From Pseudomonas salomonii (GTDB lineage Bacteria > Pseudomonadota > Gammaproteobacteria > Pseudomonadales > Pseudomonadaceae): 64,000 nt of DNA. The stretch is from the NCBI RefSeq assembly GCF_900107155.1, contig NZ_FNOX01000009.1, forward strand, positions 151,327 through 215,326, in the 5' to 3' direction. The notes under the pieces were generated by a model. The model searched no databases and was not told the DNA's origin. It was given only the letters and a program-made list of their open reading frames with translations. Shown here piece after piece: positions 1-8,718 of this stretch (its first letter is position 1; each line of letters opens with the position of its first letter). A program made the translations under genes and the position numbers.

Positions 1-1988
1 CCCGCTCGTTCCCATTCCCAAAAGAAACTCGCGCCACCGGCCAACCCACGTTCAAGAATGACGTGCTGCTCGTCGTACCGATAAACCTCGCGTTCGCCTA
101 CGGCATTGGTCGCAGAAACCAGTCGCCCAAGGTCGTCATAGGCGTAGGAAACAACCTTCTGCTCGGTCACCCATTCAAACGGTTCATGCCCCTTGGCCCG
201 ATGAACCTGATAGTCCACCGCCACAATGCGGCCCGACTCGTACCGCAAAAACAGCGAGCGACCCACACCGTTATCCAGCCGCTCAACCCGCCCCAAACGA
301 TCGTGAAAAACCCGCAGTCGGTTGTCATACGCATCGCTGATGGCAACCAGCACGCCATCGTGGAAGTGATAAAAGCGCGATGCCTGGGCCAGCACCAGTT
401 CATCGGGCAAGTCGCCCAAATAGATCGCCGCTTCAGCCAAGCTATTGGTAATCGCCGGCCGAGTAGCGGTAGGCAACGGAAACTCAGTACGGCGACTCTC
501 ATGATCCGTCCACACCACCGAATCACCGGAAACACAAAGCCGCTGCGCCAGCGAATGGCTCCAGCCAAACCCCAACCCGCAATCCACTTCCACCGCACTG
601 GTGCGATATAACCGCGTCCACTCAAACGGCAAAACCCCGTCCAGCGTGCCATCAGTGAGGGTCAGCAATTCCTCGCCGGTAACCATCGACACCGGGCAAC
701 CGTTGGTAACAGTTTTGTCCGCAGGGGCTGCCGCATCGCCATTCAGGTTCTTGCCCGAAGCCGGCACATCATCCACAGGTTCCTGGCGTACCAACGCGGT
801 CTGCTGCGTCTTGCCGCGCACCGCCGGCACAGGGTTGGCAACCAACTCATTCCCGGCTTTCAACGGCGCAACCGGTACGGTCTTGATCGGCGTCGCGGCA
901 CTGCCCAGCAAAATCGGCTTGGCAGCCTCGACATGGTCATCCAGGCGAGATTTACCGAATTGCCCGGCCAGTTGTTCCAACCAAAGGCGCGCACGCCGAG
1001 ACTTGATGCCGCCCAGCACCTGGGCGCTCATGCGTATCGCAATCCCCATACCGCCCGTGGCCAGGGCCAGCACCAGGTTAATCAGCACGTCGGCGCTGAT
1101 CTCACCCAGCAACTCGTTCATGTAGGCAGGCGGCAACAACCGCATCCAACTGACCATGGCCGACAAGTAGATGAACAACAGCGGCTCATCGCTGAGCACC
1201 AACAGGCCTTTTTCAAGCGCCTCGGCGCTGACATTCAACAGCTGTTCAAACTCGGCCTGGGACAGATAGCTCAGCAGCTTTTCAGCTTTGTCCAGCGGGT
1301 GCGCAAGCCACTCAAACAGCTGCTTGAGGCTGTCCCACAGTGAGTACAGCGCCTCGCCAAACCCTTTGGCGTAAGCCTGGTCCAGCATGAGGTAACGCTT
1401 GAGGACATTGGCCTCGGAGTAGTCCTGCCACAGTGGCGCAAATGTGCCGCTCCACTCGCTGCGCAGCCAACCTTCCAGCGGCGCGATCACCGACTGATAG
1501 GAGGCATACAACGCCTTGAAATTCGCAGGCGAAACGTCGGGGTAAAAGTTGACCCGGTACTGCTGGTTGCGATCACATTCGGTGATTTCGAGAATGCCGC
1601 TGGGGCCAATAGTTTTGCGGATCGGCTCGCCCAGTGGGCCGCCATTGGGGTCTACGCGTTGCAGCACCACCGGCGTATTGCCGATGGGCACAAAGCGCGC
1701 GCTCTGGAACATATGCACCAGGGTCAACGTGCCGTTGGCCTGGCAGGTGGCGACGGTACTGCTGGGAATGATCGAACGGTTGATCGGCGCCACCAGCGCC
1801 ACTTCGTCACCGACCTTGAACACCTGTTCGACGTCCAGCGCTGAAAAGCTGAAAAAGCTTTCCGCCCAGGCATCGTAGGTATTGAGGCAGCGTCTGAAAT
1901 CGCCGAGAACGGACTCAACGTCCCGCGTCTTTGAATCCATGGCCGCCAGCACCAGCAGGCCAATGGTCTGGCCGGTGACGGCGATCAA
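1..1988 (-). CDS. Rhs family protein, N-terminal part (runs off the left edge)
   Basis: About 662 codons are open on the minus strand and continue past position 1, so the C-terminal toxin domain is not visible. The first ~420 residues are a helical N-terminal region with a hydrophobic stretch around residues 300-340. From about residue 428 the sequence NGCPVSMVTGEELLT begins the DUF6531 domain typical of Rhs/RhsA proteins, followed by an LYRTSAVEVDCGLGFGWSH segment and, near the edge, YD-type repeats (YDNRLRVFHDRLGRV, YAYDDLGRLVSATNAVGE). Family knowledge: Rhs proteins form a shell around a variable C-terminal toxin and are often type VI secretion cargo. The start is uncertain. I chose a TTG at 1988 because AGGG lies 7 bases upstream and because it overlaps the stop of a preceding reading frame (TTGA). 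An ATG at 1940 (MDSKTRD) is the alternative. No PAAR domain is visible at the N terminus. Confidence 0.85.
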   Translation of the reverse strand, partial: MIAVTGQTIGLLVLAAMDSKTRDVESVLGDFRRCLNTYDAWAESFFSFSALDVEQVFKVGDEVALVAPINRSIIPSSTVATCQANGTLTLVHMFQSARFVPIGNTPVVLQRVDPNGGPLGEPIRKTIGPSGILEITECDRNQQYRVNFYPDVSPANFKALYASYQSVIAPLEGWLRSEWSGTFAPLWQDYSEANVLKRYLMLDQAYAKGFGEALYSLWDSLKQLFEWLAHPLDKAEKLLSYLSQAEFEQLLNVSAEALEKGLLVLSDEPLLFIYLSAMVSWMRLLPPAYMNELLGEISADVLINLVLALATGGMGIAIRMSAQVLGGIKSRRARLWLEQLAGQFGKSRLDDHVEAAKPILLGSAATPIKTVPVAPLKAGNELVANPVPAVRGKTQQTALVRQEPVDDVPASGKNLNGDAAAPADKTVTNGCPVSMVTGEELLTLTDGTLDGVLPFEWTRLYRTSAVEVDCGLGFGWSHSLAQRLCVSGDSVVWTDHESRRTEFPLPTATRPAITNSLAEAAIYLGDLPDELVLAQASRFYHFHDGVLVAISDAYDNRLRVFHDRLGRVERLDNGVGRSLFLRYESGRIVAVDYQVHRAKGHEPFEWVTEQKVVSYAYDDLGRLVSATNAVGEREVYRYDEQHVILERGLAGGASFFWEWERA

Positions 1989-2086
1989 AAGACAACCCTA
2001 TAAGTCGGAAAAACCATCTGCAATCCCTCGCACTGTGTGATCAGGCGAAGGACTTTGCAGAGGTTTTCAGGAGAACTCTGTAGAGC
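1985..2086 (-). pseudogene. Possible 3' remnant of a gene upstream of rhs
   Basis: Directly after the stop of the RND gene, 33 sense codons are open and end in TGA at 1987-1985, overlapping the proposed rhs TTG start by four bases. The peptide includes ENLCKVLRLITQCEGLQ and then MVFPTYRVVF, which reads like protein rather than random frame, but there is no start codon in a suitable place and I do not recognise the family. I infer the last ~30 residues of a gene that once preceded rhs and lost its 5' part when this junction formed. It could also be chance. Confidence 0.3.
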
Positions 2087-5000
2087 TTATCCGGCGTTTA
2101 CGTGGGAACTTTCAACGGCCTTCGTGCGCTCCCGCCCAAGCACCAGGCTGCACAGCGCGGGCAGGAACAACAGCGTCAACACGGTGCCTACCAGCACCCC
2201 GCCAATCAGCACGTAGGCCAGGGACGACCAGAACACCGACAGCGTCAACGGAATAAACGCCAGCGCCGCCGCCAATGCGGTCAGGATCACCGGCCGCGCC
2301 CGGCGCACGGTGGCTTCGATAATCGCCTCGCGCACCGCCATGCCATGGTCCTGGTTTTGACGGATCTGGTCGGTAAAGATCAGCGTGTTGCGCATCAAAA
2401 TACCGCCGATCCCGATCAGGCCCAGAATCGCGTTAAACCCGAATGGCTGGTTGAACAGCAGCAAGGTCGGCACCGCGCCAATCAAGCCCAGCGGCGCCGT
2501 GGCGAAGACCATGAACATCACGCCGAACGAGCGCACCTGGAACATGATCACCGTGAGGGTCAGCAAAATCATGATCGGGAACAGTGCCGCCAGCGCCACG
2601 TTGGCCTTGGCGCTTTCTTCCACCGGGCCGCCGATCTCGATCTGGTAACCGGCGGGCAGCTTGGCGATCAAGGGTTGCAGGTCTTTGTACACGGCCATTT
2701 CCACGTCGGGCGGTTGCACGCCGTCGATGATGTCGGCGCGCACTTCCACGGTGCTTGCACGGTTGCGCCGTTTGAGGATCGGTTCTTCCATCACCGCCTG
2801 GAAGTGCCCGACCTGGGCCAGCGGCACCGAGGTGCCGGCGCTGTTGGTGAGGGTCATGTTGTTGAGGTTGCCGAGGTTCTCGCGCTGGTTGCCCTGGGCA
2901 CGCGCGACCACCGACACGGTGCGGTTGCCTTCGCGCACTTCGGTGATCGGGTTGCCGCTGAGCAAGGCGTTGAGCTGGGATTTGACCTCATTGGGCGTGA
3001 AGCCCAGCAGGCGCAGGCGGTCTTGATCCAGCACCAGCCGATAGCCGCTGGCGCGCTCGCCCCAGTCGAGGAAAGCGTCCTTGGTCAGCGTGTTGGCCGC
3101 CACAACGCGGCGCACGTCTTCGGACACCCCGCGCAGCACATCCAGGTTCGGCCCGGACACACGAAACACCACCGGGAACGGCACCGGCGGGCCGAACAGC
3201 AACTGCGTGACGCGCACCCGCGCTGCCGGGAATTCACCGGCGGCAATGCGTTCACGCATGCGCAGTTTCAGCGCATCGCGGGCATGGGAGTCGGGGGTTT
3301 GTACGATCAGCTTGGCAAACGCCGGGTCGGGCAGCTCGGGGTTCAGCGACAGGAAAAAACGTGGCGCGCCGCCGCCTACATAGGTATCGACCAGGCTGGT
3401 TTGCGGCGCTTGCAGCAAGGCTTTTTCCAGCTGCGCCGCCACCGCCTCGGTGCTTTTGAAGGCGCTGCCGGGCGGCATATACACCTCAAGGATCAGCTCG
3501 GAGCGGTCGGAATTGGGGAAAAACTGCTTCTTCACCACGCCCATGCCCAGCACGCACAGCACAAAGGCGCCGACCACCAGGCCAGTGACCAGCCAGCGTT
3601 GGCGCACGCAGGCTTGGACCAGGCTGCGCAGTTTCTGGTAATAACGGCCGGCGTAAATCGCGTCATGCCCGCCCGGCACCGGTTTGATCTGCGGCAGCAA
3701 CTTTACGCCCAGGTACGGCGTGAACACCACGGCCACCAGCCAGGACGAGATCAGCGCAAAACCGACGATCCAGAAGATATTGCCGGCATATTCCCCGGCG
3801 CCGGAGCGCGCAAAACCCACCGGCAGAAAGCCGATGATGGTCACCAAGGTGCCGGTGAGCATCGGCGCCGCAGTGGAGCTCCAGGCAAACGTGGCGGCGT
3901 GAATCCGGTCAAACCCTTCTTCGAGTTTTACCACCATCATCTCGATGGCGATGATCGCGTCGTCCACCAGCAAACCCAGGGAAATAATCAGCGCGCCGAG
4001 GGTAATACGGTCAAATTCCCGCCCGGTGAGCAACATGATCACAAACACTACGGATAAGGTCAGCGGCACTGCGGCGGCCACCACCAGCCCGACGCGAAAG
4101 CCCAGGGCCAACAGGCTGATGACCATCACCACGGCGAGGGCGACGAAGAACTTGAGCATGAATTCATTCACCGCCAGGCTGATGTTTTTCGCCTGGTCGG
4201 ACACCTTGGCGAAGTTGACGCCCAGCGGCAGGTCTGCCTGGATCCTGGCTTCCTGGGCCTTGAGGCTTTTGTCCAGTTCCAGGCCGTTCCAGTGTTTCTC
4301 CATGATCACGCCAAGCATCAGCGCCGGGTCGCCCTGATGGCGGATGCGGTAGCTGGGCGGGTCTTCATAACCCCGGCTCACGGTCGCCACATCGGCAATG
4401 CGCAGCACGCGGCCGTTGACTTCCAGCGGTACGTTTTCGATCAGCGCCAGGCTGTCGAAGGCGCCATCGACGCGAATATAGGCGCGGGCGCCTGCGGTTT
4501 CGACAAAACCCGACGGAGCCACCGCGTTTTGCGCGGCAAGGGCGGCGAAGATCTGGTCGGGCTTGATGCCCAGCGTGGCCAGGCGCTCATAAGAGAACTC
4601 GACAAAGATCCGCTGGGCCTGTTCGCCGAGGATATTGACCTTCTTCACCCCCGGCAGGTTGAGCAAGCCCTGGCGCAGGTCTTCGGCCATCTGCACTTGC
4701 TGGCGATGGGGCAGGTGTTCGGCTTCCAGCGCATACAGGGCGAAATACACATCGGAATATTCATCGTTGAAGAACGGCCCGATCACGCCTTTGGGCAGTT
4801 TCGCCGCTTCGTCGCTGAGTTTTTTGCGGGTCTGGTAGAACAGGTCCTGGATTTCGCTGGGGCGCGTGGACTCCTTGTAGGTCATGCGCATCGACACGAA
4901 ACCGGGCTGGGCGATGGTCTCGACGCGGTCGTAGTAGTCCAGTTCCTGCAGGCGTTTTTCCAGGCGGTCGGCGACTTGTTCCTGCATCTCCTGGGCGGTG

Positions 5001-5170
5001 GCGCCGGGCCAGGCGGCGGTGATGGTCATGACCTTGACGGTAAACGACGGGTCTTCGGCGCGCCCCAGCTTGCCGAACGAGAAGATCCCGGCGGCGAGGA
5101 TCGCAATGATCAGAAACAGCGTGACGGCGCGGTGCTTGACCGCCAGTTCGGAGAGGTTGATGCCGCGCAT
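2087..5170 (-). CDS. RND efflux transporter, inner-membrane permease subunit
   Basis: A 1027-residue protein of AcrB/HAE-type length and layout: an N-terminal TM helix (residues ~14-30), a large periplasmic loop, a cluster of TM helices around 335-500, a second periplasmic loop and a final TM cluster around 855-1010. GLLVDDAIIAIEMM in the TM4 region carries the paired Asp residues of the proton relay, and GRAEDPSFTVKVM follows TM1. It would pump substrates from membrane or periplasm with an adaptor and an outer-membrane channel. It starts 2 bases after the adaptor gene's stop, so the two are one operon. No outer-membrane channel gene is present, so a TolC/OprM-type channel encoded elsewhere is expected. 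The closest relatives I can name are general multidrug RND pumps; the substrate is unknown. Confidence 0.93.
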   Translation of the reverse strand: MRGINLSELAVKHRAVTLFLIIAILAAGIFSFGKLGRAEDPSFTVKVMTITAAWPGATAQEMQEQVADRLEKRLQELDYYDRVETIAQPGFVSMRMTYKESTRPSEIQDLFYQTRKKLSDEAAKLPKGVIGPFFNDEYSDVYFALYALEAEHLPHRQQVQMAEDLRQGLLNLPGVKKVNILGEQAQRIFVEFSYERLATLGIKPDQIFAALAAQNAVAPSGFVETAGARAYIRVDGAFDSLALIENVPLEVNGRVLRIADVATVSRGYEDPPSYRIRHQGDPALMLGVIMEKHWNGLELDKSLKAQEARIQADLPLGVNFAKVSDQAKNISLAVNEFMLKFFVALAVVMVISLLALGFRVGLVVAAAVPLTLSVVFVIMLLTGREFDRITLGALIISLGLLVDDAIIAIEMMVVKLEEGFDRIHAATFAWSSTAAPMLTGTLVTIIGFLPVGFARSGAGEYAGNIFWIVGFALISSWLVAVVFTPYLGVKLLPQIKPVPGGHDAIYAGRYYQKLRSLVQACVRQRWLVTGLVVGAFVLCVLGMGVVKKQFFPNSDRSELILEVYMPPGSAFKSTEAVAAQLEKALLQAPQTSLVDTYVGGGAPRFFLSLNPELPDPAFAKLIVQTPDSHARDALKLRMRERIAAGEFPAARVRVTQLLFGPPVPFPVVFRVSGPNLDVLRGVSEDVRRVVAANTLTKDAFLDWGERASGYRLVLDQDRLRLLGFTPNEVKSQLNALLSGNPITEVREGNRTVSVVARAQGNQRENLGNLNNMTLTNSAGTSVPLAQVGHFQAVMEEPILKRRNRASTVEVRADIIDGVQPPDVEMAVYKDLQPLIAKLPAGYQIEIGGPVEESAKANVALAALFPIMILLTLTVIMFQVRSFGVMFMVFATAPLGLIGAVPTLLLFNQPFGFNAILGLIGIGGILMRNTLIFTDQIRQNQDHGMAVREAIIEATVRRARPVILTALAAALAFIPLTLSVFWSSLAYVLIGGVLVGTVLTLLFLPALCSLVLGRERTKAVESSHVNAG

Positions 5171-5172
5171 GC

Positions 5173-6279
5173 TCAGTGGTCCTGTTTACGGTTGAGGGCC
5201 AGCACTTGGGCAGGCAGCAGGCGCACCGCGTCACCGCTGTGCAGCAAGTGCGCGCCGAGGGCGACGACGATCTGGCCGGGGGTTACGCCGCTGTCGAGCA
5301 GCGCGTCTTCCTGGCCGAGGCTGGCGACGTTGACGGGGGCGAAGCTGACCTTGTTGTCCGCGCCGATCACCCACACGCCGGTGCCTTGCCCCGCATCCTG
5401 CAACGCGCCGATGGGCACGCGGGTTTGCTGGGCCTGGCCGTTGCCTTGCAGGCGCACGGTGATAGTCGAGCCGAGCGCAAAACGGTCGACGGCGCCATGC
5501 AGCACGTAGCGGGCGCGGTAGGTGCGGGTGGTGGGGTCGGCGCTGGCCGACAGCTCGCGCAGCGTGGCTGTCACGGCCTGGTCCTGTGCACCGAACGGGA
5601 AGGCCAGGGCTTTTTGCGCGGCCTGGTCACGCTGGTTTTCCGGCAGGTTGACGATGGCTTCGCGGGCGCCGTCATGGGCCAGGCGCGCCACGATCTGGCC
5701 TTCGGCGACCACTTGGCCGCGATCCACGCGCACATCGGTGATGATGCCGTCGCCGTCGGCCTTGAGCACCGAGTAAGTGCGGCGGTTTTCAATCTGGCTG
5801 GCATCCGATTGCGCCGCAGCCAACTCGGCTTCGGCCACGCGCAGGTTGGTCGCCGACTGGTCAAAGATCTGCCGCGACACGGCGCCGGTACTGGCCAGGC
5901 GCTGGTAGCGGTTCTCGTCATCACGGCGCTGGCGCAATTGCGCCTGGGCAGCGTTGACGCGGTTTTTGGCCGAACGCAGGGCCAGTTCGAAGTCGCCGAT
6001 GTCCAGCACCAGCAAGGTGTCACCACGGGCGACGTGCTGGCCGGGGTCGACCTTGCGTTCAATGATTTTGCCGCTGACCCGGAAGCCCAAATCGCTTTCG
6101 GTGCGCGCCGCGACCACGCCGGTGTAGGCGCTTTGCTGGGTGCCGGCGGCTTCTACCTTGGCGGCCAGAACGGGACGCGGCAGCGGCACTTCGGCGGCGG
6201 TGTCGGCCTTGCTGTTGCAGCCGCTGAGGATAATCAACAGGGCCAGGGGCGTGAGAAGACGCAGGGGAAGAGGGTGCAT
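5173..6279 (-). CDS. RND efflux periplasmic adaptor (membrane fusion lipoprotein)
   Basis: A 368-residue membrane-fusion protein. The N terminus has a hydrophobic signal ending in the lipobox LSGC (Cys at about residue 21), so it should be a lipoprotein. Then come a barrel-sandwich (lipoyl-like) half, a coiled-coil hairpin (residues ~95-165, rich in Ala, Gln, Arg and Asn: AKNRVNAAQAQLRQRR), and a beta-barrel domain with TTRTYRARYVL. It bridges the inner-membrane pump at 2087-5170 and an outer-membrane channel. ATG at 6279 has GGAG six bases upstream. It is first in the operon and is divergent from the MFS exporter at 6381 across a 101-base region holding a perfect palindrome. Confidence 0.93.
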   Translation of the reverse strand: MHPLPLRLLTPLALLIILSGCNSKADTAAEVPLPRPVLAAKVEAAGTQQSAYTGVVAARTESDLGFRVSGKIIERKVDPGQHVARGDTLLVLDIGDFELALRSAKNRVNAAQAQLRQRRDDENRYQRLASTGAVSRQIFDQSATNLRVAEAELAAAQSDASQIENRRTYSVLKADGDGIITDVRVDRGQVVAEGQIVARLAHDGAREAIVNLPENQRDQAAQKALAFPFGAQDQAVTATLRELSASADPTTRTYRARYVLHGAVDRFALGSTITVRLQGNGQAQQTRVPIGALQDAGQGTGVWVIGADNKVSFAPVNVASLGQEDALLDSGVTPGQIVVALGAHLLHSGDAVRLLPAQVLALNRKQDH

Positions 6280-6306
6280 GACGGGCTCCAGGGGTGGCCA
6301 ATGGAT

Positions 6307-6330
6307 AAAAAATTATGGACATAATTTTTT
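6307..6330. promoter_or_regulatory. Perfect 11-bp inverted repeat between two exporter operons
   Basis: AAAAAATTATG at 6307-6317 is followed by GA and then its exact reverse complement at 6320-6330. It sits midway between the divergent starts of the RND operon (6279) and the MFS gene (6381), so one dimeric regulator could control both. No TetR or MarR gene lies beside it; the closest regulator is the LysR gene at 7705. The operator role is inferred. Confidence 0.55.
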
Positions 6331-6380
6331 GCTCATATTATGGTCGAAATATAAATTAATCCAGCCCCCGGATATTCCTT

Positions 6381-7583
6381 ATGTCGAACGCCCCGGCCCC
6401 GTCGCGAAGCCTGTTGTTTTTACTGGTGGCGCTCACCGCGCTCGGTGAAGTCTCGACCCAATTGCTGATCCCCGGCCTGGGCGCTATCGAGCAGGCACTG
6501 GCGGCGCCAGCGGGTTCGGCGTTGATGGCGTTGTCGGCATTTGTCGCCGCCTTTGGCCTTGGGCAGTTGCTGTTCGGGCCGCTGTCGGACCGCATCGGCC
6601 GTCGCCCCGTGCTGCTCGGCGGGTTGGCGCTGTATGTGCTGGCGACCCTGTCGATGCTGCTGGTCAGCGACATTCAACAGTTCATTGCCGCCCGCGTGCT
6701 GCAAGGCCTGGGCGCCTGCGCCGCGTTGGTGTTGGCGCGCACGGTGGTGCGTGATGTGTGGAAGGCCGAAGCCGGGCCGGCCCTGGCGTTGACCATGATC
6801 GGCATGCTCTACGCCATCGTCGTGGCGCCGATGATCGGTGGCCTGCTGATCAAGCTGCTGGGCTGGCAGGCGCCGATCCTGCTGGCGCTGGTGATCGGCA
6901 GCGTGGTGCTGATGTTGGCGTTGCTGTTCTTTCGCGAGAGCAATCACTTTCTGGACCCCAAGGCCGGGCATTGGCGCACCCTTGGCGGGCAATACCTGGA
7001 TTTGCTCAAGGGCCGCCAGTATCGGGCGTACGCGGTTGCGCTGGCCTGCACCTACGGCGCCATGTTTGCGGTGATCGCGGGTTCATCGGCGGTATTTATC
7101 AACCTGCTGGGGTTCAGCAGCCTGGAGTACGGGCTTAATTTTGGCCTGATCGTGTCGATGCTGATCGTGGGCTCCACCTACACCCGGCGCAATATCCTGC
7201 GCCTGGGGCCGCAACGCATTGTGTCGATAGGCGTGACGCTGGTAGCCATCGGCGGGATTCTGGCGGTGGTGATTTACGAGCTGTTCGGCCTGTCGGCGCT
7301 GGGCCTGGATATTCCGGTGGCATTGGTCACCCTCGGCGGCGGCCTGGTGTTGCCGGGCTCGGTGACGGGCGGGGTGATGCCCAACGCCCATCGTGCGGGG
7401 CTGGCCGCAGGGTTGATGGGCTTTTCGCAGATGTTTGGCGCAACGTGCAGTGGGCTGTTGCTGAGCCATTTGCGTGATGGCAGTGCCACGCCGATGATCA
7501 TGATCCAGGCAAGCTTTGCGGTTTCGGCGTTTGTGGCATTCCAGCTGTTGCGCCAGCGCCGGGCGGTGCTGGCAGCGGCGTAG
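6381..7583 (+). CDS. Bcr/CflA-like MFS drug exporter
   Basis: A 400-residue, about 12-TM major facilitator. FGPLSDRIGRRPVLLGG between TM2 and TM3 is the MFS motif A (G-x-L-x-D-x-x-GRRP). ARVLQGLGACAALVLARTVVRD in TM4-TM5 matches the motif of the DHA1 drug:H+ antiporters of the Bcr/CflA group. It probably exports small toxic compounds with proton antiport. The ATG at 6381 has only a weak Shine-Dalgarno. It is divergent from the RND operon and may share its control region. A composite repeat immediately follows the stop codon. Confidence 0.88.
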   Translation: MSNAPAPSRSLLFLLVALTALGEVSTQLLIPGLGAIEQALAAPAGSALMALSAFVAAFGLGQLLFGPLSDRIGRRPVLLGGLALYVLATLSMLLVSDIQQFIAARVLQGLGACAALVLARTVVRDVWKAEAGPALALTMIGMLYAIVVAPMIGGLLIKLLGWQAPILLALVIGSVVLMLALLFFRESNHFLDPKAGHWRTLGGQYLDLLKGRQYRAYAVALACTYGAMFAVIAGSSAVFINLLGFSSLEYGLNFGLIVSMLIVGSTYTRRNILRLGPQRIVSIGVTLVAIGGILAVVIYELFGLSALGLDIPVALVTLGGGLVLPGSVTGGVMPNAHRAGLAAGLMGFSQMFGATCSGLLLSHLRDGSATPMIMIQASFAVSAFVAFQLLRQRRAVLAAA

Positions 7584-7585
7584 GT

Positions 7586-7699
7586 GATCGTTCCCACGCT
7601 CTGCGTGGGAATGCCGCCCCGGACGCTCCGCGTCCCGCTCTGGCAGTCGTGACGCAGAGCGTCACTGGATGCATTCCCACGCGGAGCGTGGGAACGATC
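7586..7699. repeat. Composite inverted repeat (GATCGTTCCCACGC family), copy 1
   Basis: Outer arms begin GATCGTTCCCACGC (7586) and end with the complement at 7699. Between them are two smaller palindromes, one around GGACGCTCCGCGTCC and one around GTGACGCAGAGCGTCAC. The same element is found at 44673-44796 in the opposite orientation. It fills the space between the convergent MFS and LysR genes and could act as a bidirectional terminator. This is a known style of pseudomonad intergenic repeat. Confidence 0.8.
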
Positions 7700-7704
7700 A
7701 GCGG

Positions 7705-8610
7705 TCAGGCCATGTCGCTGTGCGCGAATTCCTCGCCGAGAAAATCAATCAACGTCCGCACCGACGGCAACAGCCCACGGCGCGACGGGAAAATCGCATG
7801 CACGATCCCGGTCCTTGGTGACCAATCCGGGATCAAGTTGACCAGCCGCCCGGCGGCAATATCCTCGCGCACCACCACGCTCGGCAGGTGCGCAATGCCC
7901 ACCCCGGCACACACCGTATGGCGCAGCGCCAACAGGTCATCGGTGATCATCCGCGGGAAATGCCGGATCACCGCACTGGCACCGTTCTCGCCAAACAACT
8001 CCCACTGGTATTCGCGCTGGGCCGAGCCCCAATACACGCTCGGCAGGCCGTTCAAATCCCCCGGCAACGGCGGGCTGGAAAGGCGCGACACAAACGCCGG
8101 GCTGCCCACCAGGCACTGGGTGCTGTTGCCGAGCACCTTCATCACCAGATCGGTGTCTTCCAATGGCGGAAAGCGAATGCGCAGGGCAATGTCGAAGCCT
8201 TCGTGGATCACGTCCACACGCCGGTTGGTGCTCTCCAGGTGCAGCTCCACCAGTGGGTACTTGAGCATATAGCGGGTCAGCATCGGCCCGACCCAGGAAT
8301 TGAGCAGGGCGGTGGGGCAGCTCAAACGCACCACGCCCTGGGGCTCGGAGCGGTTGCGCTCGATCACTTCGGCAGCGGCTTCGGCCTCCACCCGCATGGC
8401 CAGGCAGCGCTGGTAGTAGACCTGGCCGATTTCGGTGAGCGAGCAATGCCGGCTGGTGCGGTTGATCAGGCGCACGCCCAAGCGCTCTTCAAGCTGGCTG
8501 ATACGCCGGCTGAGCTTGGACTTGGGCATGTCCAGCGCACGGCCTGCCGCCGCAAACCCACGGTGCTCGACCACTTGGGTGAAGTAGTAGAGGGTGTTGA
8601 GGTCTTCCAT
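7705..8610 (-). CDS. LysR-type regulator (YhaJ-like, beside a pirin gene)
   Basis: A 301-residue LysR protein: N-terminal winged helix-turn-helix (AAAGRALDMPKSKLSRRISQLEERLG, about residues 17-42 including flanks) and a substrate-binding-like effector domain from about residue 85. The ATG at 8610 is preferred over a TTG at 8622 because GGAG lies six bases before it. It is divergent from the pirin gene at 8719. The same arrangement, a LysR gene beside a pirin gene, is known from yhaJ/yhaK of Escherichia coli, so it probably controls that gene. The 108-base region between them contains AAATAG and CTATTT separated by 11 bases. Confidence 0.87.
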   Translation of the reverse strand: MEDLNTLYYFTQVVEHRGFAAAGRALDMPKSKLSRRISQLEERLGVRLINRTSRHCSLTEIGQVYYQRCLAMRVEAEAAAEVIERNRSEPQGVVRLSCPTALLNSWVGPMLTRYMLKYPLVELHLESTNRRVDVIHEGFDIALRIRFPPLEDTDLVMKVLGNSTQCLVGSPAFVSRLSSPPLPGDLNGLPSVYWGSAQREYQWELFGENGASAVIRHFPRMITDDLLALRHTVCAGVGIAHLPSVVVREDIAAGRLVNLIPDWSPRTGIVHAIFPSRRGLLPSVRTLIDFLGEEFAHSDMA

Positions 8611-8718
8611 GTCGTTCTCCAAATAGAACGCTAAGGGCTATTTTCGCGGTCTAGCGCTGTAAAGGTAGCGGATTTAAGCTGTGTTCATGCACTGCTTTCA
8701 CGCCTTTGGAGACACACC

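Noticed and set aside
2102..4057. A 651-codon plus-strand reading frame
   Set aside because: It is antisense to the clear RND permease gene and its product is rich in His, Arg and Gln, typical of a shadow frame in GC-rich DNA.
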